Positions 33,862 to 42,316 of a DNA stretch of 64,000 nucleotides are shown in pieces. Under the pieces are notes generated by a model. That model saw only the letters and a program-made list of their open reading frames with translations. It was not told the DNA's origin and searched no databases. Each line of letters starts with the position of its first letter. Within the stretch, counting starts at the first letter, position 1. The stretch is from CBDDKZ01 sp965230415 (GTDB lineage Bacteria; Bacteroidota; Bacteroidia; Cytophagales; JAAEPT01), in contig CBDDKZ010000005.1 in NCBI GenBank assembly GCA_965230415.1, forward strand, positions 5,518,001-5,582,000, in the 5' to 3' direction. Position numbers and translations under genes: made by a program.

Positions 33862-35772
33862 AAACGTATTCACCTCATTTCGAAGCGTTTCCAGTAATTC
33901 ATCCAGCACATCCAGGCCTTTTTGTAGGTGGCTGTAATCGTCCCAATCGCAGATTTCATACTCATAACCCACCTTTTTGTTCCCTCCTACTCTTCGGATG
34001 TAATCGTATTGTTCTAAAGTGCCCAGGTAACGATTCGCCTTCATTGGATACAAGCGGAAGTAATTCCTTACCTCTTTGCTGTAAAAGCTCGTTTTCCTGT
34101 CTGTTTTAAGCCAGCTTTTAAGTTCCTCAAAGAAGCTTCTTATGCTTTTGGGTAGTTCATCACTTTTAGTGAGTAGCACCTCTTTCATTAAGCGATTCGC
34201 GGTTTCGATATCTTCTAAGGTCGTTTCGATGTACAGCTCTCCGTTTTCATCGGCTCGCTCTTCTCGTTGGTACTGATGGTACCAGGTTACCGTTTCGATA
34301 AATTGTAAGTAGTGTTCATTGGTGCGTAGTGGTTTAAAGCATTTATGTGGGATTTTTAAGTACTCAGCATAAGGATTGATTACTTTTACTGACTCTAAGA
34401 CTTGTTGGATGTGCAATAAGGTTTGTGCTGCCTGAAGCTCGTTTTCGGTATTGATTTTATTGGCACTCAGTTTTCTTTGATAATCCATAATCGCCTCTTG
34501 TTGCTCGTAGCTATTGTCCAGGTGAAGTAACAGACACCTGTTCGCATTGTCTTCGTAGATCTTTTCTTTGGTGGTCGTGCCACTTAGGCATATGGGGCCA
34601 AACACTTCCAGTTTTCTGGTTTTGTTGCTCGTGCTGGTTGGACTGTCTTTCATCGGAACGATTTTACTAATCCACTGTTTAGTTTGTAGTTCTCTTAAAG
34701 GGTAGAGTAAATATTGCACCCCGTCCATGTCTTCGATCAGTACCACTTTATGGCATAAATCGTAAGGCTCTAAGTAGTAAAACGCGTTTTCGGTACTCGC
34801 TGTAAAAGTGAACTTTTCTTGCTCGGGCACAAAACGAGCTACTTTTTCCTGCAGGTAGGTTTTACCTGTGCCACTCGCTCCCAAACAGATTACATGTAGT
34901 GGTTTGGGTCGTTTTCTGCTGCTATACACTAACCACAGTATTTGTCTGTTGGTGATTTCTCCAATAATGCCACTTTCGCCTAACAGCTCATTGGTGCGAT
35001 TCATTAAGTCTTGTTCTTTTAAAAAGGAAATGGCTTGTTGCTTTTCCCCGGCTGTTAGTGCGGGTGTTTCTGGATTGGCGCTACTGTTTTGATTGAGTGC
35101 TTCTAAGCGGTAGTTTTCCAGGTGGTCGGTGAGGTTTTGCAAGGCTTTTCTGATCACACTTGTACCGATCTCTAAACGTTCTGCTGTTTTACGCGTGAGT
35201 TTCTCCACCTGGTCGTCGTTGTATAAGTCTAAGCTGTGACGGATGCTTCCACTCTCGTTTTGTTGCCTGATAGTGATTTTTAAGGTTACTCGCGAGCGAT
35301 CCAGACCTTCTAATCGAACACCGCCTAAAGCTGTGATTGCCAGTTGTTCGTCTTTATATTCAAGTTGCTCTGCACTAGTAACTGTAAAATAACCGACCGT
35401 GGGTACTTGCTTCTTGCTTTCCCCACGGCGGTTTTCCGAACTGGTTTGTCCATCGGATTGGGCATCTTGAGTAATAGGAGTTACAGGAATACTGTAACCA
35501 AGTATCATTTTCGCTTTTTCGATTGCCTCATGTTTACTACAACCTTCTTTGTACTGGATAAAGTCGATTACATCGCCATTGCCTGCTTTGCAGTCCTTGT
35601 GGAAGCACTGGTAACGATTCGTATCGAAGTAGATTTGCATTGTCTTTTTGCGGCTGCCCTGTTTAGCTTCGTGAAAGGGACAGGTTAATGCGCCTTTGGC
35701 CGTGGGTTTTAGGTTGTAATGTTGCAACACTGCTGTAATCGTAAGCCGCTCTTTTATTTCTTTTATTTCCAT
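33850..35772 (-). CDS. CHC2 zinc-finger / P-loop ATPase, primase-helicase-like (module 2)
   Basis: A 640-residue protein almost identical to module 1, with the same zinc finger and Walker motifs. Differences are few: LKTDRKTSFYSKEV in place of LKQEKKSSFYSKEV, GPICLSG rather than CPICLSG, and a different last residue. The stop codon lies inside the iteron block. Confidence 0.75.
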   Translation of the reverse strand: MEIKEIKERLTITAVLQHYNLKPTAKGALTCPFHEAKQGSRKKTMQIYFDTNRYQCFHKDCKAGNGDVIDFIQYKEGCSKHEAIEKAKMILGYSIPVTPITQDAQSDGQTSSENRRGESKKQVPTVGYFTVTSAEQLEYKDEQLAITALGGVRLEGLDRSRVTLKITIRQQNESGSIRHSLDLYNDDQVEKLTRKTAERLEIGTSVIRKALQNLTDHLENYRLEALNQNSSANPETPALTAGEKQQAISFLKEQDLMNRTNELLGESGIIGEITNRQILWLVYSSRKRPKPLHVICLGASGTGKTYLQEKVARFVPEQEKFTFTASTENAFYYLEPYDLCHKVVLIEDMDGVQYLLYPLRELQTKQWISKIVPMKDSPTSTSNKTRKLEVFGPICLSGTTTKEKIYEDNANRCLLLHLDNSYEQQEAIMDYQRKLSANKINTENELQAAQTLLHIQQVLESVKVINPYAEYLKIPHKCFKPLRTNEHYLQFIETVTWYHQYQREERADENGELYIETTLEDIETANRLMKEVLLTKSDELPKSIRSFFEELKSWLKTDRKTSFYSKEVRNYFRLYPMKANRYLGTLEQYDYIRRVGGNKKVGYEYEICDWDDYSHLQKGLDVLDELLETLRNEVNTFSVI

Positions 35773-36017
35773 CAGGCCAGCTTTTTGAGTTGCGTTTTGA
35801 TGGTTTGTAATTCATTGGCTTTGTCATGCAGTTCCTGGACAGCTGTTTCAAGTGGTTCGATGATAAGTAGCCCTTCTCTGATAGTGACACTGACGTGATC
35901 ATGGATCGTAAAGCCGAGCTTGGCCAGCCACTGACCGGCCAGGTGAATATGTGGTACTTTATTATCGCCCTGATAAAGCGCGTGGATCTTGAGGGTTTTG
36001 GTTTTGCGTTCGGACAT
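35772..36017 (-). CDS. SymE-like AbrB-fold small protein (module 2)
   Basis: An 81-residue protein identical to the module 1 copy (HLAGQWLAKLGFTIHDHVSVTIREGLLIIEP). Its stop overlaps the primase-like start. It lies divergent to the XRE gene across a 155-bp operator region identical to that of module 1. Confidence 0.65.
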   Translation of the reverse strand: MSERKTKTLKIHALYQGDNKVPHIHLAGQWLAKLGFTIHDHVSVTIREGLLIIEPLETAVQELHDKANELQTIKTQLKKLA

Positions 36018-36172
36018 TTCTGAAAGTTTTTTGAAAAAAGTTAAAACGTAACTATTAGACGCAATAATAGACTATAATACGCAAACAACAAAGAACTAAG
36101 AGGTTTTTTATCGTCCTTTATTACCGTATATTCACTAATATCAGTAACTAAAAGACGTAAAAACGCCTTAAA

Positions 36173-36511
36173 ATGGACAAAATAGCTATTATAATATCTA
36201 CCTTAAGAAAAGAAAAGGAATGGTCGCAATCTGACTTAGCCAATGAAAGTGAAGTTTCAAGAGAGATGATCAGTAAATATGAAAGAGGCTTAGCAATACC
36301 TTCAATTGATGCTGCTAAAAAAATTGCTGATGCATTCAATGTTTCTTTAGACTATCTCGTCGGAGAAGGCATTAATGCCACTTTCGATAAAAAAGTCCTG
36401 CAACGGATTCAGGAAATACAAAATATGAAGCCTGAGTTCAGAATACACTTATTTTCAGTTATTGACTCCGTAATCAGAGACTACAAAACACAGCAAGCCT
36501 ACTCCTCATAA
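36173..36511 (+). CDS. XRE-family HTH regulator (module 2)
   Basis: A 112-residue protein identical to the module 1 regulator. It is followed by the same terminator-like sequence and the module-end palindromic repeat at 36,628. Confidence 0.88.
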   Translation: MDKIAIIISTLRKEKEWSQSDLANESEVSREMISKYERGLAIPSIDAAKKIADAFNVSLDYLVGEGINATFDKKVLQRIQEIQNMKPEFRIHLFSVIDSVIRDYKTQQAYSS

Positions 36512-36627
36512 CTCACTCTCCACTCTCACAAAACTGTTTTTCCTTTGCCTTCCGTGTCTGCGCACGGGACAGGCTTTTCCGATAAACCAAAAAAGACCCT
36601 CTACAGGCCTTTCTTTTTTCTTTTCTT

Positions 36628-36695
36628 GTATCATGTACGACACAAGATGCAATCTTGCGCCAGCACTAGTGGTTATTTACTGCCGCCAGCGGGGG
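36628..36695. repeat. Module-end palindromic repeat, copy 2
   Basis: Same sequence as copy 1 through TTACTGCCGCCAGCGGGGG. Here the repeat also encodes the end of the adjoining tip remnant on the minus strand (PAGGSK, stop at 36,673-36,675). So the module joined the gene just inside its coding end. Confidence 0.65.
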
Positions 36696-36814
36696 CGCCT
36701 GTATTGTGAAGATTACCCTCCTGATCGTAAAAGTCATCATTTAAATCATCTACAATAACTATAGCATAATCGTTATTCTTTATTTGGTCGATATTATTTA
36801 CAGGCTGAAAAGTA
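36673..36814 (-). pseudogene. C-terminal part of an RHS-tip-like or immunity gene, IS3-split
   Basis: With IS3 (36,815-38,105) and one GTA duplication removed, the frame from 38,260 runs through KIVKVDYDVNVSVT and continues here as TFQPVNNIDQIKNNDYAIVIVDDLNDDFYDQ..GNLHNTGAPAGGSK before the stop. The joined fragment is ~99 residues, without start, and its class (toxin tip or immunity) cannot be decided. Confidence 0.7.
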
Positions 36815-36856
36815 TGATCATCCCCCAAAAATTAGGACAGTAAGTTAAACTTTAAA

Positions 36857-37153
36857 ATGATTAAATTTACTGTTATGGCAAGTAGAAGAAAATTCACCTC
36901 AAAATTTAAAACCAAAGTTGTATTGGAATGCATAAAAGAGCAATCAACAGTGGCCCAATTGGCTCAAAAATATGATTTACATCCCACGCAAATCAATACA
37001 TGGAAACGTGAGTTCCTTTCAAATGCGGAACAAGTATTTGACTCGGGAAATACATCTGGTAAAAGCCAAGAAGAAACCGAAAAGGATCAACTCCTCAAGA
37101 CTATAGGTCAATTGAAAGTTGAAAATGATTTTTTAAAGAACGCCTTGCGGTAA
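36857..37153 (+). CDS. IS3-family transposase OrfA (copy 2)
   Basis: A 98-residue HTH protein identical to the OrfA at 20,908-21,204. It ends 20 bp before the orfB ATG, and the frameshift heptamer lies at 37,132-37,138. Confidence 0.9.
   Translation: MIKFTVMASRRKFTSKFKTKVVLECIKEQSTVAQLAQKYDLHPTQINTWKREFLSNAEQVFDSGNTSGKSQEETEKDQLLKTIGQLKVENDFLKNALR
37132..37138 (+). other. Predicted -1 frameshift site of IS3 copy 2
   Basis: T TTA AAG in the orfA frame. The -1 frame after it reads AAA GAA CGC and stays open into orfB. Confidence 0.7.
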
Positions 37154-37173
37154 AGCCTCTCAAGGAAAGACGA

Positions 37174-38058
37174 ATGGTGATAAGCAAGGATCACCCTCAA
37201 CTAAGTATAGTGAAACAATGTGAGTTATTACAGGTTCATCGCTCAGGTATTTATTATCAACCGCGAGAAGAATCACCTTTAAACCTAGAGTTAATGCGTT
37301 TAATTGACCAACACTATCTGGATCATCCCGAAAAAGGTGCACCAAGAATGTATACCTGGCTGACACGTGACAAGGGGTATGAAGTTAGTCGCAACCGAAT
37401 AGACCGATTGTATTATCGAATTATGGGCTTACGAGCTATTTTACCAGGTAAACACACCTCCAAGAGGCATAAAAACCATAAAGTTTACCCTTATTTACTT
37501 CGGGGGCTTCAGGTAGATCGCTCTAATCAGGTGTGGGCTACTGATATCACATATATTCCTATGAAAAAAGGCTTCATGTACCTTTGTGCCGTCATAGATC
37601 TACACAGCCGGTTTGTAGTGAATTGGTCAGTATCTAATACCATGGATGCGGAATGGTGTAAAGAAACGATTGAAACGGCGATCATGATGCATGGAAAGCC
37701 TGAAATAATAAACACTGATCAGGGATGTCAATTTACTTCTGAGGTATTCAGCACGTTTATTTTGGAAAAAGGCATCCAATTAAGCATGGATGGCAAAGGT
37801 AGAGCTACCGATAACGCATTCATAGAGCGATTATGGCGTAGCGTAAAGTATGAAAAAGTATACATCAACCCACCTAAAGATGGTGCTCATCTCTATCGGT
37901 TGTTGAATGAGTATTTTGATTACTACAATTATGAAAGAAGGCATCAATCAATTGGCGATAACCGGCCAACTGATTTGTTTGTTTCCAACATCTCAACACC
38001 AGCCGAAATAAATCACAAAATTCCGGGTATTGATATGTTGAAAACCCTGCTAATTTAA
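37174..38058 (+). CDS. IS3-family transposase OrfB (copy 2)
   Basis: A 294-residue DDE integrase identical to the copy at 20,003-20,887 with the Asp-Asp-Glu triad in the same motifs. The identity of the two copies suggests recent transposition within this array, or conversion between them. Confidence 0.93.
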   Translation: MVISKDHPQLSIVKQCELLQVHRSGIYYQPREESPLNLELMRLIDQHYLDHPEKGAPRMYTWLTRDKGYEVSRNRIDRLYYRIMGLRAILPGKHTSKRHKNHKVYPYLLRGLQVDRSNQVWATDITYIPMKKGFMYLCAVIDLHSRFVVNWSVSNTMDAEWCKETIETAIMMHGKPEIINTDQGCQFTSEVFSTFILEKGIQLSMDGKGRATDNAFIERLWRSVKYEKVYINPPKDGAHLYRLLNEYFDYYNYERRHQSIGDNRPTDLFVSNISTPAEINHKIPGIDMLKTLLI

Positions 38059-38105
38059 TATCTTAATTAATAATATAATCTGTCCTAATAATTGGGGTAA
38101 CTACA

Positions 38106-38260
38106 GTAACACTTACATTCACATCATAGTCAACCTTAACAATTTTAAAGCTTCCTTTTCCGTCAGAATCTGCTTGTTTAACATTAGTTGAAGATTTATT
38201 TAAATTTCGTTCCAGAAAAGATGCTACTGATGGATGGTGATTTTTTGATACACTACCCAT
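38106..38260 (-). pseudogene. N-terminal side of the IS3-split tip or immunity remnant
   Basis: Encodes HPSVASFLERNLNKSSTNVKQ..GKGSFKIVKVDYDVNVSVT, continuing beyond the IS3. The upstream end is an IS1-like terminal unit (38,236-38,257), so the start has been lost. Confidence 0.65.
38236..38257. mobile_element. Solo IS1-like terminal unit
   Basis: A single GATTTTTTGATACACTACC unit with GGT before it, without transposase. It lies exactly where a gene remnant and a module-tail repeat are fused, and so marks an IS1-linked deletion. Confidence 0.6.
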
Positions 38261-38325
38261 TGCAAATGCTGCGATATGAGTTCGACATTACAAATGATCG
38301 AACAGTAGCATATCCGGAACAGCGG
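38258..38325. repeat. Module-tail repeat, orphan copy
   Basis: A ~68-bp sequence starting CATTGCAAATGCTGCGATA with the inverted pair GTTCGA..TCGAAC around a 12-bp centre. The same sequence follows the XRE genes of modules 3 (46,174) and 4 (57,061). Here there is no XRE gene, so this is a scar of a lost module. Confidence 0.6.
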
Positions 38326-38331
38326 GGTATG

Positions 38332-39105
38332 CTACTTTATCACCTTAAACTTATGACTTCCTCGTAAAAAAGCTAATGGATATAAACGTTCATTAGAAAC
38401 ACTTGTAATCTCACATTCAAGACAAACGCTAAACTCATTTTTCCTTAACTTTCCCCCTTTAGAAAAGAACAAATCAAAATGTTCTATGGAATAACTTTGA
38501 ACATTCTTTTGAGCACATTTTGTTTCCTTAACACCATCTTCATAATGACTAAATTCACTGTACACCAATCCATCAGAACTATATAATAAACCATACTGTA
38601 ATTTCAAATCCGGCCGAAGACGATAAATAAGCCTTGGCTTTTTACCAGCCTCATTAAGGTCATTTCTGTAATCCATTAAGAAAACCTGGTTATTTTTGAC
38701 TATTAACATACTATTATCTAGATGATAGCAGGAACGAGAATTCATCTCTGAGTTCCTCATATTATAGTTTATTGAGACGAAGACAATAGAATTATAGTAA
38801 AAAAGTTCACATTCGTAAGCCGGCATATAATCTTTAAAGAATTGAATTTTTCTTAGTTTTATATCGCTATAACATAATACAAACTCTCCTTTATTTTGTT
38901 TAGAAGACTCTATTATTCCTTCCAAATTCTCAAAATTAAATGCATCATATTTTTCAATTTGATAATAAGAACCATGAACATCAGCCTTTTTTAGATCTGA
39001 AAATATCGTGATAAATTCAGAAGCTGATTGTGAAAAGGATTTTTGCACTGATATTATAATCAGCAGAATTAACGGTAATTTTATCTTATTCAATAGCCTA
39101 AACAT
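38332..39105 (-). CDS. Secreted protein, candidate immunity protein for the 39121-40155 tip
   Basis: A 257-residue protein with signal peptide (NKIKLPLILLIIISVQKSFSQ). The mature part has Cys pairs (CYSDIKLRK, CELFYY, CLECEI). It starts 15 bp after the tip stop, in the position of an immunity gene. Export would fit a toxin acting outside the cytoplasm. No family recognised. Confidence 0.6.
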   Translation of the reverse strand: MFRLLNKIKLPLILLIIISVQKSFSQSASEFITIFSDLKKADVHGSYYQIEKYDAFNFENLEGIIESSKQNKGEFVLCYSDIKLRKIQFFKDYMPAYECELFYYNSIVFVSINYNMRNSEMNSRSCYHLDNSMLIVKNNQVFLMDYRNDLNEAGKKPRLIYRLRPDLKLQYGLLYSSDGLVYSEFSHYEDGVKETKCAQKNVQSYSIEHFDLFFSKGGKLRKNEFSVCLECEITSVSNERLYPLAFLRGSHKFKVIK

Positions 39106-39120
39106 AAAATTAATTAACGA

Positions 39121-40155
39121 TTATTTTTTTGATTCATCTAGCTTTGGTCTTGGCCTAGAAATCGGCTTGATGTCGCCTTTGTTTCCATCGCTTTCAAATA
39201 TCACTTCTGTCTCTGGTAGTTGCGCCGTCCCATTCTTATTTGTTTGTGACCAAGCATCATAAAAGCCTGCTTGAGTACCCGATTCATTAAACCTAAATAA
39301 ATTATTCTTGTCACCTGCTCCGATAAAAAAGAATGTTTCGGTATTAGATAGATATAAATTACCATCCTCTGGAAGCATCAAATCAAAGAGTTGAGTACCT
39401 ATATTAGGATCTTGCCCAAGGTCACAAGTAGTAAAACAAACATCAGCACCTGCATCTAAAAAACCGCCGATATTTTCTAAACTCTGTATTTCTGAATTCT
39501 TTACTTGCTCCAAAGGTGTCTCAACTTTCTCTACATCAGGCGCCTTTTCTTTAAACTTTTGAATATCACTTGACTGAATTACTAAAGTATTAAGTTTACC
39601 TGCTCCATTGGGATCTTCAGAGTTCGCCCAGGTATTTTGATCATCATTGACAATCACACCTGGACCGACAGCACCAGCTCCCCAAGGCCCATGTGAATAG
39701 ACTATCAGATTTTTAATCTTTTTATTCTTCTTTCCATAGGTGCTCTCTAACCATTGTTCTGCCTCAGTAAAACTATTAACAGCAACATAGTCCCAAGCTT
39801 TTTTACCAGGTTGAAAATTAGGTGGAGCAAACTCAGTAGGATCTGGCCTTCCTATCACTATAATCACATTCCCTGTTCCTTTCTTAAATCGACTATTCGC
39901 TGGTAAGCTTTCTAATCCATCCAGATCTATAGACATTATTGGGTTATTACTAGCATACTGATAAGGCGTCAACATCGGAAACTTAGGACCCAACGGATCA
40001 ATACTCAAGAACCTTCCAATCTGCGCATTATAAATCCTAAACCCATAGTCGTAGGTGGAACCTCCCCCTCCTAAGCCTTCGTTATCGCGTTCTTTTCCGT
40101 TAAATCCATATCGATACCCACCGGCATCCTCGTTTTCAGGTCTTGGCAACACCAT
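39121..40155 (-). CDS. RHS toxin tip with caspase-like His/Cys effector domain (silent cassette)
   Basis: A 344-residue frame from the RHS core onward: YRYGFNGKERDNEGLGGGGSTYDYGFRIYNAQIGRFLSIDPL, then LTPYQYASNNPIMSIDLDGLE. The effector part has NLIVYSHGPWGAG (His155) and, ~85 residues later, ADVCFTTCDLG (Cys240, Cys244). A strand-HG and strand-C.TG pattern of this kind is seen in CHAT and other clan CD peptidases, so a caspase-fold protease is a reasonable guess. Upstream of EYYPFG the frame meets TGA within five codons, so no normal start exists; the ATG shown is internal to the core. It was probably once the 3' end of a full RHS gene. Confidence 0.7.
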   Translation of the reverse strand: MVLPRPENEDAGGYRYGFNGKERDNEGLGGGGSTYDYGFRIYNAQIGRFLSIDPLGPKFPMLTPYQYASNNPIMSIDLDGLESLPANSRFKKGTGNVIIVIGRPDPTEFAPPNFQPGKKAWDYVAVNSFTEAEQWLESTYGKKNKKIKNLIVYSHGPWGAGAVGPGVIVNDDQNTWANSEDPNGAGKLNTLVIQSSDIQKFKEKAPDVEKVETPLEQVKNSEIQSLENIGGFLDAGADVCFTTCDLGQDPNIGTQLFDLMLPEDGNLYLSNTETFFFIGAGDKNNLFRFNESGTQAGFYDAWSQTNKNGTAQLPETEVIFESDGNKGDIKPISRPRPKLDESKK

Positions 40156-40348
40156 GCCAAACGGGTAGTACTCTTCGTCCCTTTTTCACTGCTTATTTTG
40201 CTCCTAGCCCCTATTTCACTTACAACTTTTCCGCTAAACCCTTCTACACAGTCAATACTTTTTTGTCAGACTCGTTTGCCTAATCATTTACAATATAATA
40301 GTTCATCTCATACAACGCTAGTTATTCATCGACATTGTGTGAGGTTAA

Positions 40349-40698
40349 CCCGGTTTAAGTTTAAAAGTCCGGACGCGCGGTGGGATCGTGCGCTTTTGAG
40401 CTTAAAACGGGGCTCCTGGGGGTTTAGGGGGCAGGAAGAGCCCCCAACTTAAATACTTTATGCTTTACATGCCTTGCTTTATTTTTTGCCTGCGGCCTTG
40501 GGAGCAAAAAAGGAAGCCCCACAGGGTGGAAGGGGCTGTGTAAGCTCCCTTTGCATAGGGCTGATGTGCGTCGGACTTTATGCGGCCGGTGTGCGGCTAT
40601 TTATACATAAAATGAATTATATAAACCCGGCCCTGCCGATTTCTTTCCATCTAATCCGGACGGGGTTGTATAATGGAACGCGTTTTATGTTAAATAGC
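40349..40698 (+). ncRNA. Conserved structured non-coding region, module 3
   Basis: Same hairpin order as in module 2. The first hairpin has a different loop (TCCGGACGCGCGG..CGTGCG), the second is GGGGCTC (40,409) with GAGCCCC (40,438), and the third is now CTTTATTTTTTGC..GCAAAAAAGGAAG, unrelated in sequence to that of module 2 though in the same place. The long inverted repeat spans 40,596-40,698, with GGGGTTGTATAAT where module 2 has GGGGTTATATAAT, a U-G for U-A change. Structure is kept while sequence varies. Confidence 0.5.
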
Positions 40699-40801
40699 TT
40701 GGGGGCTGGGAAGGACTTATCATTTCAGGCTCGGAAACGGATTTTTCCTCTTTACTCACTCTCCACTCTCACTCCTATATTTCCTGTGCCCTTTCCGATG
40801 G

Positions 40802-41080
40802 TTATTTATCTCCGTAATGAGAGGCGGCACTTAATACATGTACCGTAACAATTTCTTCCTCGATAGCATAAACGAGTCGATGTTTCTTATTGATTCTTCG
40901 TGACCAACATCCTTGTAAATCATGTTTTAACATTTCTGGTTGACCTGTACCGGTTTTAGGATGTTCCATCAGCTCGTTAAGTAAGTTTTCTATCTTTTTA
41001 AGTACGGCTTTATCTCCGGTCTTTTTATGTTTTTCGATGTCTTCTAAAGCTGTTTTTGAAAACGCTAAGGTATAACTCAT
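40802..41080 (-). CDS. yoeB: YoeB-family mRNA interferase toxin
   Basis: A 92-residue RelE-fold toxin (MSYTLAFSKTALEDIEKHKKT..KIENLLNELMEHPKTGTGQPEMLKHDLQGCWSRRINKKHRLVYAIEE). It ends in the family's ASHYGDK, with the catalytic His-Tyr, and has the Glu (PEML) and Arg (SRRI) expected in the active site. YoeB cuts mRNA on the ribosome. It overlaps the antitoxin gene by 4 nt. It occupies the slot used by DUF1016 genes in other modules, consistent with a module-stabilising addiction role. Confidence 0.9.
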   Translation of the reverse strand: MSYTLAFSKTALEDIEKHKKTGDKAVLKKIENLLNELMEHPKTGTGQPEMLKHDLQGCWSRRINKKHRLVYAIEEEIVTVHVLSAASHYGDK

Positions 41081-41328
41081 AATCCCAACAGGTCACTTAT
41101 TTCTTTTGAAGTAGACACTTGTTGAACTTCTCCTTGCTCAACTTCTAACATACTCTGTTTGATTCGTTTGACCATTTCTGCGTTAAAATACATATCATCA
41201 TCACTTATTGGTGTTAAAGCATAAGCTTTATCTTTTCCTCGCTGAACAATGATTTGTTCACCATTATCCGCTCTTTCGAAGTACTCTTTCTGGTTTTGTC
41301 TAAATTCTCTACTACTGATCACTATCAT
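41077..41328 (-). CDS. yefM: YefM-type (Phd/YefM) antitoxin
   Basis: An 83-residue antitoxin (MIVISSREFRQNQKEYFERADNGEQIIVQRGKDKAYALTPI..) with a C-terminal toxin-neutralising segment. The longer frame to 41,388 would translate through the operator palindrome at 41,344-41,360, so the ATG at 41,328 is preferred. It binds YoeB and represses the pair. Confidence 0.85.
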   Translation of the reverse strand: MIVISSREFRQNQKEYFERADNGEQIIVQRGKDKAYALTPISDDDMYFNAEMVKRIKQSMLEVEQGEVQQVSTSKEISDLLGL

Positions 41329-41343
41329 AACTACAATATTTTG

Positions 41344-41360
41344 TGTACCAATATGGTACA
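41344..41360. promoter_or_regulatory. YefM operator-like palindrome
   Basis: Perfect inverted repeat TGTACC-AATAT-GGTACA, 16 bp upstream of the antitoxin ATG and overlapping a TATATTTG -7 box. E. coli YefM recognises palindromes with TGTACA cores, so autoregulation is likely. Confidence 0.65.
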
Positions 41361-41404
41361 AATATACTATATACAACGTGCTTTTCATAAGATTAGTTCC
41401 TATT

Positions 41405-42316
41405 TCACTCCATCGGATGATACTTACTCACTTCCTCTTGTAAATCATCTAAGTCGTTAATTAAGTAAGCTTCTGTACTGCTTACATACCTATGACCAGC
41501 CATGTATTGTACTTCCCGTAGGTTGTAGTTTTTTAACCAATAAGTAATCACGCTGGCTCTTAGTTGCCTAATGCTTGTTACTTTGGGGTTGATTCGTTTT
41601 AGTTGTTTAAGCAGACACTGAAGCACATTATACAACTTTTCACCTTTGCCAGTGCTAATCATTAATTGATCGCTCTGCTTTTTAGATGCTTTGAGTAGCT
41701 CTTCTCTGGTCACTTGCTGGTATTCCATCAGGTCCAGGATTTGATCGGCTTGTAGTCTTAAGGTTCTTGCATTACTTTTTCTGCTGCCTGGTACCTGTAT
41801 CTTTCCTTCTCGCAATTGGAGGTCTGTGGTTTGTAAATTCGTCAAGGTAGCTGTATCTAAGCCCTGATAAACGATGAGCCCTATGATGATTTTGTTACGT
41901 TTTCTGCTTAACTGTTGGTTTTTGAACCAGTGGTAGTGCTTGTTTGGGTGATCGTTTTCATAGACTTCATAGTTTTGGTACAGTTGTTCTAATTCTCCCT
42001 TGCTCAAGATTTCATGTAATTCCTGACGTTCGACTCCCTGTACTTTGATTTGGTTTACAGGGTTTGTTGTGCGTTTCCCTGTTGCTTTTAGATACTCAAA
42101 GTAATGAGTGATTTTGGTTAAGTACAGCTCGATGGTTTTCTGTTTCACCTTGCCTTTTAGGCTTTGCACATAGCTCATTAAATCGTTGTAAGTGCATGTT
42201 TCAACACTTATTCCTTCGTTTTTCAGCCACTTTTCTAATTGATTTACACTGTACAGGTTTCCAGCTATCGTCTTTGTGGTGTGGCCTTTTTGTTGCAAGT
42301 AGCTTTTATAATTCAT
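41405..42316 (-). CDS. Tyrosine recombinase, second of pair (module 3)
   Basis: A 303-residue protein, the shortest of the family because it ends at KYHPME. Box I is YQGLDTATLTNL without Arg. Its last ~60 residues are the same as in modules 1, 2 and 5, while the middle (TREELLKASKKQSDQLMISTGKGEKLYNVLQ) is distinct. Confidence 0.8.
   Translation of the reverse strand: MNYKSYLQQKGHTTKTIAGNLYSVNQLEKWLKNEGISVETCTYNDLMSYVQSLKGKVKQKTIELYLTKITHYFEYLKATGKRTTNPVNQIKVQGVERQELHEILSKGELEQLYQNYEVYENDHPNKHYHWFKNQQLSRKRNKIIIGLIVYQGLDTATLTNLQTTDLQLREGKIQVPGSRKSNARTLRLQADQILDLMEYQQVTREELLKASKKQSDQLMISTGKGEKLYNVLQCLLKQLKRINPKVTSIRQLRASVITYWLKNYNLREVQYMAGHRYVSSTEAYLINDLDDLQEEVSKYHPME

Larger units (their letters stand above)
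30289..36695 (-). mobile_element. Recombinase/primase module copy 2 (apparently complete)
   Basis: All parts are present: end repeat, XRE, SymE-like, primase-like, iterons, two recombinases, full DUF1016 nuclease and structured region, with no frame damage. It is therefore the best candidate for an active copy. Its left side adjoins a tip with an intact start. Its right side adjoins the IS3-split remains of another tip. Confidence 0.75.
36815..38105 (+). mobile_element. IS3-family insertion sequence, copy 2
   Basis: 1,291 bp, same length and apparently same sequence as copy 1 but in the opposite orientation. It is flanked by the 3-bp target duplication GTA. Both target repeats and both orfs are intact. 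Confidence 0.9.

Noticed and set aside
40596..40698. Integron attC site
   Set aside because: The hairpin resembles a folded attC, but the GTTRRRY / RYYYAAC core boxes are not present and no IntI-specific insert was seen in the recombinases.
40349..40698. Group I or group II intron
   Set aside because: No domain V-like hairpin, no intron-encoded reverse transcriptase or homing endonuclease, and no split exon at the borders.
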